Assembly (NCBI RefSeq): GCF_007859395.1
Contig: NZ_VOHD01000008.1
Span: 124,001-188,000 of the forward strand
DNA length: 64,000 nt
DNA from: Planomicrobium sp. CPCC 101110
Lineage (GTDB): Bacteria; Bacillota; Bacilli; Bacillales_A; Planococcaceae
Direction of reading: 5' to 3'
The number at the start of each line of letters is the position of its first letter. Within the stretch, counting starts at the first letter, position 1. The translations under genes were made by a program, and so were the position numbers. The notes below the pieces were generated by a model. It worked only from the letters and a program-made list of their open reading frames with translations, was not told the DNA's origin and ran no database searches. This document shows, one piece after another, positions 8,636 to 17,185 of the stretch.

Positions 8636-9628
8636 TTAAACACCTTTTCTCATCAGGCTTCCATTGTTAAAGCTGAAGCCCCGTTTTTCCAAGCGTTTCA
8701 CTAAGAACGCAATGTATAAAGGCAGTAAAATTGCCGTTGTTACTGTTGAAGCCGCAACCTGTACAGTTGCAATATCAACCATTGAAGCAAAGCTCGCATT
8801 TGCCGCCGCAATAGCCGCCGGCGTCGCTACCGCATTGCCGGCCGTCGAACCTTCCGCAGCTCCAACAATCGGATTCCATTTTAATGCTTTGAAGATGAAA
8901 TATCCCGCAGTTCCTGTGATGAATACGGTCATCAAGCCTAACACAATACCGCCAAGTCCGCCTTGGATAATTGCATTAAAGTCGATGCCCATTCCAAGAG
9001 CAAAGGCAAAAAACGGAATCAGTATTGAACTCCCCTGATCCAGGAAAGAACGCATATCCTCATCCAGGTTTCCAAGAATCATCCCGATTAAAATCGGCAG
9101 CAGAACGGCAATGAACGTAATTGGCGAAAACAGGCCTTCTACAAACCCCATAAAACCGAAAATAACTAAAGCTACCATCGTCAAAAATGGTCCATCGTTC
9201 AATGCTAGCAGAGAATAAGCGGCGCGGTCATCTTTGCCACCGTATTGGCCGACAAGTGCCATATACAATCCGCCATTGCTGTTGGTCATAGCTGCGATTA
9301 CGGCAATCGGAGCTATGCCAAGCCACAACCCATTTTCACCGGCAAACATATAAGCGATAAGCCCGACAGCTGCACCGACTACCCATTTTGTCGTTAGTAA
9401 GGTTGCGCCTTTTGCAAGGGAGACGCCAAACATTCTTACGTTGATCTGTGCACCAGTACATAACAGGAATAAGGCAATGAGAGCGCTTGCACTATCGACG
9501 AAAAGCGCCTCTGTAAACCCGCCAATCCGAAGTAAATTCGGTGCAAAAGTATTGATTGTAGCTGCCAAAAGCAATGGAACGACCATCATTCCGCCTGGAA
9601 TCCGCTCAAGAGTTGCTTTGATTTTCAT
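8636..9628 (-). CDS. KdgT-family acid-sugar permease
   Basis: 330-residue polytopic membrane protein of the 2-keto-3-deoxygluconate permease family: RIPGGMMVVPLLLAATINTF at the start, then about ten hydrophobic segments, including GSTAGNAVATPAAIAAA near residue 255. Start set at ATG 9628, 6 bases after AGAGGGG; the open frame extends 17 codons upstream into the promoter/cre region and is not used. First gene of the operon. Location with the four-carbon acid kinase suggests it imports threonate/erythronate-like acids rather than KDG itself. Confidence 0.88.
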   Translation of the reverse strand: MKIKATLERIPGGMMVVPLLLAATINTFAPNLLRIGGFTEALFVDSASALIALFLLCTGAQINVRMFGVSLAKGATLLTTKWVVGAAVGLIAYMFAGENGLWLGIAPIAVIAAMTNSNGGLYMALVGQYGGKDDRAAYSLLALNDGPFLTMVALVIFGFMGFVEGLFSPITFIAVLLPILIGMILGNLDEDMRSFLDQGSSILIPFFAFALGMGIDFNAIIQGGLGGIVLGLMTVFITGTAGYFIFKALKWNPIVGAAEGSTAGNAVATPAAIAAANASFASMVDIATVQVAASTVTTAILLPLYIAFLVKRLEKRGFSFNNGSLMRKGV

Positions 9629-9664
9629 TTCTTTCCCCTCTTTCATTTTTAATGAACGTTTTAA

Positions 9665-9712
9665 AGAAAACGCTTTCAATAATCACTATAAAACATTTGT
9701 TATAAAAAGCAA
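9665..9712 (-). promoter_or_regulatory. Promoter and cre box of the acid-sugar operon
   Basis: Minus-strand -35 TTGCTT (9707-9712), 16-base spacer, -10 TATAGT (9685-9690). TGAAAGCGTTTTCT (9665-9678) matches the cre consensus at 13 of 14 positions and lies just downstream of the start of transcription, where CcpA would act as a roadblock. Confidence 0.6.
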
Positions 9713-9775
9713 CATGTAACTAATATTTTTTAGTCTAAATTTTAAAATAGTTTAATTTTGCAACATCAAGCAGAA

Positions 9776-9808
9776 AATAGAAACGCAAACTTAGTTTTTA
9801 AGTTTGCG
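9776..9808 (-). terminator. Terminator overlapping the end of the PrpR_N regulator gene
   Basis: CGCAAACTTA / TAAGTTTGCG perfect 10-bp stem with a five-base loop (9784-9808), followed on the minus strand by TTTCTATTTT. The stem includes the last codons of the regulator. Confidence 0.75.
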
Positions 9809-11503
9809 CCATAGTGTCGCCCGATTTATTCCTAACCGCTTTGCAGCCTTGGTTTGATTGAACTCTTCTTCCTTCAGGACTTGTTCAATAACTTTCTGTT
9901 CTATTGCTTTTAAATCATCTTCCTTATTCAGAATAAGGAAGCCCTCATCTTGGCGCATTTGAGATCGGACAGGCACCTTAAGCAATGTGCTTTTTTCAAT
10001 CACATAGTCTTTTTCAATCAGAGCCAGTTTTTTCACATAACCCTTCAATTCATCGATATTGCCGCTCCATTGAATCTTTTCCAATTCCCTCATCGCCTCA
10101 TCCCGTACTTTGATCGGCTGCGTACCGAGTAATTGATGGAATTCTGTTAGAAATTGGCGTACAAGGAACGCAATATCTTCTTTCCTTTCGTTCAACTCCG
10201 GCAAATCCACTATAATGGCATCTTGCAGGCCTAATTTCTCCAAATTCTCCATTGGCATTTCCTGGACCAGCAAAATAAGCTGTACACCTGTTTCTTGGAG
10301 CGCCGTCAGTATTTTCTTGAAGTTACGCAGTTTAGTGCTTTCAATAAGCCTTGGAAATTTTAAAACTAAAGTAGAAAGGTGAAAAGACAAGAGTTCTTCC
10401 AAAGATGCTTCCAATTTCTCAACAGGCAGTGTCGCAAAGCCGCCTGTTTTCCGATGAAAGGCATGGACATAACGTGCCGTGATTTCTTTTCCGCTTCCTG
10501 TATTTCCGGCCAGCACAATTGATTCATTTGCAAGTGCCGGCTGTTCAAGCAATTGTTTGATGGCTTTCATCCGCAGGCTTTCCGCTACTAACGGAGGCAA
10601 CTGCTTGATTTCTTCGAATGTCACTCCGTTCGGGTCGTGCATTGAAACGGGAAGACGCTTGAAAAAGAAGGAAACGGTTTTTCCATCTCGGTCATCGAAC
10701 AAATCCGCACGTACACTCACAGCCTCCCCCTTATCATAGATGGTCCTTTGCATAGGGGAATTTCCCGCAAATGCTTGCTGGGCCAAAGAAGCCAGCTCTT
10801 CTTTTGAAAGAGGTGCCTGTTCAAAAGAAGTCCAATTCTCAAAAAGACTTTGTCCTTGATCGCCAAGGATAAGAACGTCTTGCTCCCGTTCCTTCAGCAA
10901 ATGCCGCATGATTCTAAAAAGCTGCTGGTTTTTTTGCTGTGATTTGAACAGCCGGCGTGCTTCTTCAAGCGATTCCAAAATGGCTTCCCGCCCTGATTGA
11001 ATCAGAAGGCCGTTCAATCCAAGCTGCGCCGCCGCATTGACAGTCACAACATCCCCCAGAATTTGCGTATATCCATCATTTTTCAGCTTCGACAATATTT
11101 TTTCCACTTCAGCAGCTTCTGTTATGGTGACAACTTTCATATCGATTTCCAATAGACTGACAATCGAAACAGCCCCTAAGGTAATATTCGAAAACCCGAC
11201 CAACGCCTTTTTCTCCTGCGAATGGCCGCTTGCCAGCATGATAGAACGCAATAGATCGTAGCCTGACATATGGACATCGATAACGGGCAATCCCACAGAT
11301 TCACGGATCAGCTTGGCCGTCCCACCTCGGCTGATGATGATATCAGCGCCTCCGCGTTCCATTTCACGCGCGAATTCCATTCCTTTTTCCAGATTGCCCA
11401 CCTTCGCGGTTATATTCAGATCGTCATGGCCCCTCTTCAACTCTTCAATCATCGGAACCATCGCCTCGTATGGTGAAATAAATCCTATGTTGATTTTTCT
11501 CAT
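9791..11503 (-). CDS. PrpR_N-domain regulator with degenerate AAA+ domain and Fis-type HTH
   Basis: 570-residue transcription regulator. Residues 1-170 resemble the PrpR N-terminal ligand domain (GGADIIISRGGTAKLIRE, PVIDVHMSGYDLLRSI). Residues about 300-500 look like the AAA+ domain of bacterial enhancer-binding proteins, with a P-loop-like GNTGSGKE. The GAFTGA loop needed to contact sigma-54 is not present and the Walker B region is eroded. The C-terminus (KAAKRLGINRATLWRKLKN) is a Fis-type helix-turn-helix. AAGGAGGG precedes GTG ATG; I use the ATG. It is directly upstream of the KdgT/kinase/PdxA2 operon in the same direction, so it probably controls that operon with sigma-A polymerase. Confidence 0.85.
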   Translation of the reverse strand: MRKINIGFISPYEAMVPMIEELKRGHDDLNITAKVGNLEKGMEFAREMERGGADIIISRGGTAKLIRESVGLPVIDVHMSGYDLLRSIMLASGHSQEKKALVGFSNITLGAVSIVSLLEIDMKVVTITEAAEVEKILSKLKNDGYTQILGDVVTVNAAAQLGLNGLLIQSGREAILESLEEARRLFKSQQKNQQLFRIMRHLLKEREQDVLILGDQGQSLFENWTSFEQAPLSKEELASLAQQAFAGNSPMQRTIYDKGEAVSVRADLFDDRDGKTVSFFFKRLPVSMHDPNGVTFEEIKQLPPLVAESLRMKAIKQLLEQPALANESIVLAGNTGSGKEITARYVHAFHRKTGGFATLPVEKLEASLEELLSFHLSTLVLKFPRLIESTKLRNFKKILTALQETGVQLILLVQEMPMENLEKLGLQDAIIVDLPELNERKEDIAFLVRQFLTEFHQLLGTQPIKVRDEAMRELEKIQWSGNIDELKGYVKKLALIEKDYVIEKSTLLKVPVRSQMRQDEGFLILNKEDDLKAIEQKVIEQVLKEEEFNQTKAAKRLGINRATLWRKLKN

Positions 11504-11582
11504 CACGACAGCCCTCCTTTTTATTTTTCTTTTCCCTCATTATACTTCTGTTTTCAAACCTAACAGTAAAAATTATCAGTAT

Positions 11583-11617
11583 AAAAAAACGTTCCTGAGA
11601 ACAAATCCTCAGAAACG
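11583..11617 (-). terminator. Rho-independent terminator left behind a decayed gene
   Basis: CGTTTCTGAG / CTCAGGAACG stem (one wobble) with seven T on the minus strand. No intact minus-strand gene feeds it; the remnant at 11752-11958 is the nearest source. Confidence 0.7.
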
Positions 11618-11751
11618 GCTGACAGTAGTGGAAGTTATATGGTTATTGGAGAAATTTTATCATCTGTCATTAGAAATTTGCGACAGTTCAACAGCTTTGT
11701 TCTGAACGATTCTGTGAGCCTGTCATCATCGCAAGCGCAAACCGATATTGC

Positions 11752-11958
11752 TTATGTTTCAGGCATCTTCTGTTCAATGCATTTTTTAAATTCTTCTATA
11801 TCATAGATGATTTCCTGTTCATCTCCCCACTCGATATGTCCTCATGTCCAGAAAGAGACTCCTTTTTCAATGAAGGAAGTTTCGATATCGGAAAAGCAAG
11901 CTAAAATAGTGGGCGGGTAAAACTTGCCGTTTTGCCGATGAAAAGTGAATCTCTTCTT
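11752..11958 (-). pseudogene. Decayed small gene, C-terminal remnant with in-frame TGA
   Basis: A minus-strand frame open for 69 codons apart from one TGA (11842-11844). The translation on both sides looks protein-like: GKFYPPTILACFSDIETSF before the stop, and GHIEWGDEQEIIYDIEEFKK after it, ending at TAA 11752. No start codon or ribosome site is present; a TAA closes the frame upstream. I do not recognise the family. The 640-base gap 11504-12145 otherwise contains only two hairpins (11583-11617 and 12094-12130). Confidence 0.45.
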
Positions 11959-12093
11959 TTAAATTCAATTGGCCCCTTTGCGAATGCATTATAGCCATTT
12001 GTACATTCCTGAATTTTTTTCTATAGATTATATAACGCTAAAAGTACAATAAGGAAAATTTCAGCCTTTGCCAGTACATTCTGCCTCCTGCCT

Positions 12094-12130
12094 AAAAAGC
12101 CGGCCATGATTGTTCATGGCCGGCTTTTTC
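12094..12130. terminator. Strong hairpin terminator after the DUF2269 gene
   Basis: AAAAAGCCGGCCATGA / TCATGGCCGGCTTTTT perfect stem with a TTGT loop; T runs occur on both strands. It serves the minus-strand gene ending at 12146. Confidence 0.85.
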
Positions 12131-12145
12131 TTTAGAGCGCCAAAG

Positions 12146-12721
12146 TCATCGATAAGATGCTGTATCAGGCGTTTCAGCAGTCTTAACTTTTGCCAAAAGA
12201 ACATTCGCTAAAACAAAACCTCCGGCAACGGCAATGAGCATGGTGATCAAAGAACCGAGCAGCGGCAGCTTGACCGCCATCAGGAAAAGGATGCCCACAA
12301 TGATCATTGACATGATTGATACTGAGGTCCATAGAATACGGTCCCTCACTTTACTAAGCAATTCAGCGGATGGAGCTGAATTCGTTTCGGAATTAGCGGC
12401 GCTCAAAATGCCCTTTAGCCGCCGCAAATTGATGACCGGCCCCAAAAAGCTGTTGGCGAGAAGCGCTGCCAGCGATACATTTATCCACGCCATTCCCCAG
12501 CCCCATGCCGAGAACACTAAATATAAAGCCGGCGCCAAAATGATCAGCGTGCTCAACGGAAACAAGGCATCGATTTTCACAGCCAAGTTCGACCATAACC
12601 GGATTTTTTCCGTTTCTTTTGCATACAGCATGGACAACATTGCCGTTGCTAGTATGGCTATCGCCATAAACATGATCACCGCTCCTAATATGTGGAGAAA
12701 TAAAACGACGTTATAGAGCAT
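12146..12721 (-). CDS. DUF2269-like integral membrane protein
   Basis: 191 residues with four to five predicted membrane helices, starting MLYNVVLFLHILGAVIMFMAIAI, the FLHhLGa pattern of DUF2269 and related small membrane proteins. A conserved-looking ALLANSFLGPVINLRRLKGIL occupies the middle, and helix pairs follow a short hydrophilic Ser/Asn-rich loop. Start at ATG 12721 is preceded by GGAG at 9 bases; the ATG six codons upstream overlaps no site. Function unknown. It lies 42 bases downstream of the cupin gene in the same direction and may be co-transcribed with it. Confidence 0.75.
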   Translation of the reverse strand: MLYNVVLFLHILGAVIMFMAIAILATAMLSMLYAKETEKIRLWSNLAVKIDALFPLSTLIILAPALYLVFSAWGWGMAWINVSLAALLANSFLGPVINLRRLKGILSAANSETNSAPSAELLSKVRDRILWTSVSIMSMIIVGILFLMAVKLPLLGSLITMLIAVAGGFVLANVLLAKVKTAETPDTASYR

Positions 12722-12762
12722 TTTACTCTTCTCCTTCAAAAAGCTTTATCCAGAAGTTTCAA

Positions 12763-13239
12763 TTACCCTTGTATTTCAATGCCGTATTTCTGGGCAGCCG
12801 CCATCAACTTATCCATATCAGGAACGACAGTATCCGGAGGCAATTTATACTCATCTGCCGGTACACTTGCTTCAACAAAAAACTGTTCAAATCCAGCTGG
12901 CGTTACCATGAGCAAAATTCTTGAAGGAACCGTTCCTTCGCTCTTATACATATGGGCAATGCCCCGCGGTGCATAAAGGAACGTTCCAGGTTTGGCCATG
13001 ATTGTTTTTTCTCCGACGGTGAATGTCAATTCTCCTTCTAAAACATAAAAAACTTCATCTTCATTCTGGTGAACATGCAACGGTGTTGCGTAGCCAGCTG
13101 GATGCAGGGATTCAATCATACCAAATGCGCCGTCCGTGTCCTTGGCAGTCGCCTTCATTTCCAGTAAGGTGCCAAGAAACCAATACGCTTTGCCTTCATC
13201 ACGAGCAAATGCAAAAGCGTTATTCAGTTGCTGTCCCAC
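12763..13239 (-). CDS. Cupin-domain protein (quercetin dioxygenase-like)
   Basis: 158-residue single cupin. Motif 1 is PLHVHQNEDEVFYVLEGELTF (residues about 53-73, with the HxHxxxxE metal ligands) and motif 2 is PRGIAHMYKSEG (about 90-101). The C-terminal tail with PDMDKLMAAAQKYGIEI matches small quercetin-dioxygenase-like cupins. Start is GTG 13239, 6 bases after AGGAGGG. Metal dependence is implied by the intact His/Glu set; the substrate is not known. A paralogue with the same ending (LGRLLELGNKYGLTI) is encoded at 48073-48540. Confidence 0.85.
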   Translation of the reverse strand: MGQQLNNAFAFARDEGKAYWFLGTLLEMKATAKDTDGAFGMIESLHPAGYATPLHVHQNEDEVFYVLEGELTFTVGEKTIMAKPGTFLYAPRGIAHMYKSEGTVPSRILLMVTPAGFEQFFVEASVPADEYKLPPDTVVPDMDKLMAAAQKYGIEIQG

Positions 13240-13403
13240 TCTTCTTCCCTCCTAAGAGTTCAGCCGGATAAACGGCATTGCCATTCGTATTTTTTTACGT
13301 GTTGAAAAAAAAGCATTTCTCATAGGCCCCGGAATCTTCTAGAGCAGCTTTTCTTGATGCGTCTCCTGTATTTCTCTTGAATCGCTTTACAAAACCCCCT
13401 CCT

Positions 13404-13844
13404 TTAGGCAAGAGACTCATAAACAACAGCGGCAATTGTAACATCAACATTATTTTTCATCGCTTTTGAATAGGGACATGCCGCATGCGTTCTGTCCGCC
13501 AGCGCCTGCACCTTCCCCCTCTCCATGCCTTTGATTGCCACTTCCAGCCGCACCGCCAGTTTGAATCCGTTGTCTGATGAATCTGGCTGAAGCTCAACGG
13601 TCGTGGTGGTCATTGGTTCGCCATCAAGCCCTTCCGCTTTCATGATTCTGGCTAACGTAAAATTGAAACTGGTGCTGTAACCGAGCGCCAAAAAGTTTCC
13701 GGGATTAAGCCCTTCCCCAGATCCCCCCAATTCGGGTGGATGGGTAACCTTGGTGGAAAATGAACCATCCCCTAAATAACTGACTCCCTCCGGTCCGCCG
13801 ACATTGGTTGCTGCTGTCTGAAATATAAACTCAGAACCAGCCAT
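13404..13844 (-). CDS. OsmC/Ohr-family protein lacking the peroxidatic cysteine
   Basis: 146-residue protein with the Ohr/OsmC fold: ATNVGGPEGVSYLGDGSFSTKVTHPPELGG, then LNPGNFLALGYSTSFNFTL and ACPYSKAMKNNVDV near the C-terminus. In organic hydroperoxide reductases the middle motif reads GYAACF and holds the reactive Cys; here it is GYSTSF. Only the second (resolving) Cys in ACPYSKA remains, and it is the only Cys in the protein. It may be inactive as a peroxidase or have another role. Start at ATG 13844 is set by AAGGAG 9 bases away; an ATG three codons upstream abuts the site. No OhrR gene is adjacent. Confidence 0.85.
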   Translation of the reverse strand: MAGSEFIFQTAATNVGGPEGVSYLGDGSFSTKVTHPPELGGSGEGLNPGNFLALGYSTSFNFTLARIMKAEGLDGEPMTTTTVELQPDSSDNGFKLAVRLEVAIKGMERGKVQALADRTHAACPYSKAMKNNVDVTIAAVVYESLA

Positions 13845-14049
13845 TTCGAACATCTCCTTACACGTTTTAAATTCGATTTTATTATACGCCTTTTCTTATC
13901 CAATCTCTACAATATTCAAAATATTCAATTTAATATTACAAAAACATTTACAATAAAAATTTTAATTATTTAGTCTAATCTGACTTTTTTGTGTTAAGAT
14001 AACTTCATTCATTACACAACCATCAATCCAGGGCTAAGGAGGCCATCAT

Positions 14050-14751
14050 ATGACACAAAAATTGGATGCACTAAAAAAGTTGGTAGACAGCCTGCTCGAA
14101 GTTTCAGAAAAAAATGGCCACTATATCGTTGCCGAACCTTATAATATTTACTTGCGCGATCTTCAGTATTCGTTCCTTTACAAAAATTATTCGGTTGAAC
14201 AAATCCAGGAAATGATCCAGATGAATTCAACGCCCTTTTCCATTGCAGAAGATGCTGAAGCCGCAGACGCTGAAAGTTTTGAAACCGAAGCCTCTGCCCC
14301 TCTCCTTCAGGAAGTGACAGAAAAATATAAAGTGATTTACAAAATCATGGCTGTTGTCGATGCAAAAAACATCAATTTTCTTGGCCAAAACTATAATATC
14401 TTCTTCAAAGTGGACACAGATGAAGATTTGATTGAAAACTTTACTGTCACCCAGCTTCAAAATATTTTAGAGCTTGTCGAAAAACAGGATGATGTTGCCT
14501 TTATCAAAGAAAGAAACCGCCAGGAAAGCAATGAAATGGATGCTTGGTGGCGAAAAAACAGCCCTTCGCGCGCCTTGAAAATTCTTCCTACCGACAGCAT
14601 GGAAACAGTGTACGGCAAAGCGAAAGCGGTGCTTGAAAAAACCTCAAGCAGTTCGCCGGCCTATTCAAAAATCTTTGACTATATGAATGATCTTTATGAA
14701 ATGATAGAGGCTAGCGAAGAACAGGAAAACCGTGATGAAACACTAACCTAA
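14050..14751 (+). CDS. Unknown cytoplasmic protein with two copies of one domain
   Basis: 233 residues, not recognised. No signal peptide or membrane segment. Two stretches resemble each other with the same internal spacing: YNIYLRD...NYSVEQIQEMI (residues 31-56) and YNIFFKV...NFTVTQLQNIL (115-140), so the protein looks like an ancient internal duplication joined by an acidic Ala/Glu linker (66-90). The C-terminal third contains EMDAWWRKNSPSRALKIL and an acidic end. Start at ATG 14050 follows CTAAGGAGGCCATCAT, a strong site. It is a single gene closed by a T8 terminator. Confidence 0.8.
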   Translation: MTQKLDALKKLVDSLLEVSEKNGHYIVAEPYNIYLRDLQYSFLYKNYSVEQIQEMIQMNSTPFSIAEDAEAADAESFETEASAPLLQEVTEKYKVIYKIMAVVDAKNINFLGQNYNIFFKVDTDEDLIENFTVTQLQNILELVEKQDDVAFIKERNRQESNEMDAWWRKNSPSRALKILPTDSMETVYGKAKAVLEKTSSSSPAYSKIFDYMNDLYEMIEASEEQENRDETLT

Positions 14752-14752
14752 A

Positions 14753-14790
14753 AAACATCTTGGAATTTTCATTTCCAAGATGTTTTTTTT
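14753..14790 (+). terminator. Rho-independent terminator
   Basis: AACATCTTGGAA / TTCCAAGATGTT stem followed by eight T residues, directly after the stop codon at 14751. Confidence 0.9.
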
Positions 14791-15019
14791 ATTGCCTGCA
14801 AAAGCTGGTAAGTTACAGCAATCCGGTCTTTTCTAGCCCCCCCTCTTAAACAAGGAAATATTATTCATGCAAGTTAAAACCATCTAGTCATTTCAGCTTA
14901 CATGGAGTACGATATGTTTAAAGTTTCATTTTGAACAGAAAAAATCGATTCATGAAGTCCTATATCTTCTCAAATCTTTTTGATACTTATTGCAATATTC
15001 CCTTTTAGGAGTGAAACCG

Positions 15020-16156
15020 TTGAGACCATTTCAATTCCTGTCCCTGTTTTTTCTGCTGATCCTTTCTATTCTGTTGGGAGCTTGCACGGCTGCCGAGGAA
15101 AATTCCTCGAATGAAAACATAGAAATGGCTATCCGCAAAACTCCTGCCGCCATTATGCCGAAAGACCTTTCTAAAACAGCGACCGCTTCTTTGTCGGCTA
15201 TTGGCGATGTACTGATTCATGATTCGGTTTATTTGGATGCTGAAACAGAGAGCGGGTATGATTTCAACCCGATGTTCGCTAAAATAAAACCTTACTTGGA
15301 AAAATCCGATATTACCGTCGCCAATTCCGAAAGCATCATTGGGGGAAGCGAAATCGGGGTTTCCACCTATCCTTCCTTCAACAGTCCTTTCGAGGTGGGC
15401 GATGCATTAAAGACTGCTGGAGTGGATGTAGTAACAATGGCCAATAATCACACACTCGACCGTGGTGAAAAAGCGATTGCCAACGCCATCAATTACTGGG
15501 ACAAGATTGGAATGACCCGTACCGGATCGGCTCTCTCCATTGAAGAAAGCGCTAACATAGCCACCCATACTGAAAACGGCATCACCTTTTCCTTTCTTTC
15601 TTATACTTATGGAACAAACGGCATTCCTACACCAAGCGGAAAAGACTATTTGGTCAATCGGATCGACAAAGCAAAAATCAAGGAAGATATAAAGCGGGCC
15701 AAAGCGCAGTCTGATGCGGTCGTCTTAAGTCTCCATTTCGGACAAGAATATGAACGCCTGCCTAACGATGAGCAAAAAAAATTAGCAAAGTTTTCAGCCG
15801 AACAAGGCGCGGATATCATTCTCGGCTCCCATCCGCACGTTCTTCAGCCCCCAGAATGGATTGAAACTGCAGACGGCCGGAAGAGTTTTGTCATTTACTC
15901 GCTGGGCAATTTCATTTCCCATCAACAAGACGTATATCGAAGAATCGGAGGCATTCTTCACATTACAATTGAAAAAACAGTGGATAAAGACGGATCGGAA
16001 ATTCGGTTGAAAGATCCGGCATTCACCGCCACTTACGTGAAAAACACCGGCAATAGAAATTTTAAAATCGATTTGCTCGCAAATATCGATCCTGGCAGAA
16101 ACAAGGAAATCCAAAAACATCTCTCCACTTGGACAAAAGATCTGAACTTCGAGTAA
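15020..16156 (+). CDS. CapA-family metallophosphatase-like lipoprotein
   Basis: 378 residues. The N-terminal signal peptide ends in the lipobox LLGAC, so the protein is a membrane-attached lipoprotein. The rest is a PGA_cap/CapA domain (calcineurin-like fold): GDVLIHDSVY, VANSESIIGG, TMANNHTLDRGEKAI, HFGQEYERLPNDEQ and GSHPHVLQPPEWI carry the metal-binding Asp, Asn and His residues. Relatives include the poly-gamma-glutamate capsule protein CapA, but no capB/capC genes are nearby, so a capsule role is not supported. I start at TTG 15020, 8 bases after AGGAG; the ATG at 14990 has no site. Single gene. Confidence 0.88.
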   Translation: MRPFQFLSLFFLLILSILLGACTAAEENSSNENIEMAIRKTPAAIMPKDLSKTATASLSAIGDVLIHDSVYLDAETESGYDFNPMFAKIKPYLEKSDITVANSESIIGGSEIGVSTYPSFNSPFEVGDALKTAGVDVVTMANNHTLDRGEKAIANAINYWDKIGMTRTGSALSIEESANIATHTENGITFSFLSYTYGTNGIPTPSGKDYLVNRIDKAKIKEDIKRAKAQSDAVVLSLHFGQEYERLPNDEQKKLAKFSAEQGADIILGSHPHVLQPPEWIETADGRKSFVIYSLGNFISHQQDVYRRIGGILHITIEKTVDKDGSEIRLKDPAFTATYVKNTGNRNFKIDLLANIDPGRNKEIQKHLSTWTKDLNFE

Positions 16157-16254
16157 GTTTTCCGGCAAAGCAAAACCGGCAGTTTATCTGGCTTTCGCTG
16201 ACAGCTGGATGAAAAAGAAGAAGCTGTTGCCGGCTTTGTATAAGAGTCTCAAAA

Positions 16255-16287
16255 GGCGCAGCAGACTATGTCTGTTGCGTCTTTTTT
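16255..16287 (+). terminator. Rho-independent terminator downstream of the CapA-like gene
   Basis: GGCGCAGCAGAC / GTCTGTTGCGTC stem with two G-T wobbles, then TTTTTT. The rest of the 405-base gap 16157-16561 holds only an AT-rich stretch and an imperfect CCGGCA inverted repeat near 16172-16235; I see no gene in it. Confidence 0.75.
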
Positions 16288-16561
16288 GATCTTCATAGCA
16301 AAAGAGAGCCGCCTCCAGCAATCTCTCGCCAAACTCCATTATCAAGTTATCAGAATATATCCGACTACTTAGCATGAACAGGGTATATTAACCTATTATA
16401 ATCCTTATATTTTTAATAATAGTTTTAGAAAAAAGGTTAAACCTGTCTTTTGTACTTTTATTTAGGATGAATCAAGTAAGTCTGTTGGATATAAATTTGA
16501 TATTTTGCTCTTTATACTAGAACTAGTCTCCATTGCTCTATGGATGGAAAGGAGAGAAAGA

Positions 16562-17185
16562 ATGAAAAAGATAAAGGTAATTGTTTTCGGGTTATTATTG
16601 ATCGGATTTTTTGGTTTTTCTCAACTTGAGGCCTCGGCGCATGATTCTGATCTGCATAACGGTTCTACTGGACAACAAGTAAGCGAATTGCAATCAACAT
16701 TAAAAAAATTAGGGTATTTCAAAACAGGTGTTACGGGATATTACGGTCCTGTCACAGCAACCGCAGTCACGAAATTCCAGCGGGACTTCGGGATTCCTGC
16801 TACCGGCTATACCGGACCGCTTACCAATGGAATGCTTGATAAATTACATATGATGGCCCGTGTCGTTCATGGCGAGGCACGCGGGGAAAGTTATACAGGC
16901 CAAGTTGCAGTAGCGGCGGTCATTTTGAACCGTGTGGATTCTTTCCGTTTCCCGAATTCAATCAACGGCGTCATTTTCCAGCGAAACGCCTTCACTGCTG
17001 TGAACGATGGCCAGTATTGGCTAACGCCAAACACTTCTGCCTACCTGGCAGTCAAAGACGCGATGCTTGGCTGGGACCCTTCTTCGGGGGCGACATATTA
17101 CTATAATCCCGCGCAGGTTTCCGACAATTGGATCTTCACACGCAACTTCATCAAACAAATCGGCAAGCATCACTTTGCCAACTAA
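16562..17185 (+). CDS. SleB-like cell wall hydrolase (peptidoglycan-binding + Hydrolase_2)
   Basis: 207-residue secreted protein: signal peptide (MKKIKVIVFGLLLIGFFGF, cleavage near ASAH), one peptidoglycan-binding domain (residues about 35-95, GSTGQQVSELQSTLKKLGYF and TGYYGPVTATAVTKFQ), then a Hydrolase_2 (SleB/CwlJ) catalytic domain with MARVVHGEARGESYTGQVAVA, where the Glu of HGEARGE is the presumed lytic residue. The architecture equals SleB, a germination cortex lytic enzyme, but no ypeB follows and nonsporulating relatives use such enzymes on vegetative wall. Start at ATG 16562 follows GGAAAGGAG by 7 bases. Confidence 0.9.
   Translation: MKKIKVIVFGLLLIGFFGFSQLEASAHDSDLHNGSTGQQVSELQSTLKKLGYFKTGVTGYYGPVTATAVTKFQRDFGIPATGYTGPLTNGMLDKLHMMARVVHGEARGESYTGQVAVAAVILNRVDSFRFPNSINGVIFQRNAFTAVNDGQYWLTPNTSAYLAVKDAMLGWDPSSGATYYYNPAQVSDNWIFTRNFIKQIGKHHFAN

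Noticed and set aside
9713-9790. Possible sigma-54 promoter before the KdgT gene, expected because of the PrpR_N-type regulator
   Set aside because: A TTGC occurs on the minus strand but the GG doublet at -24 is absent, and a sigma-A-like promoter with better spacing is present.
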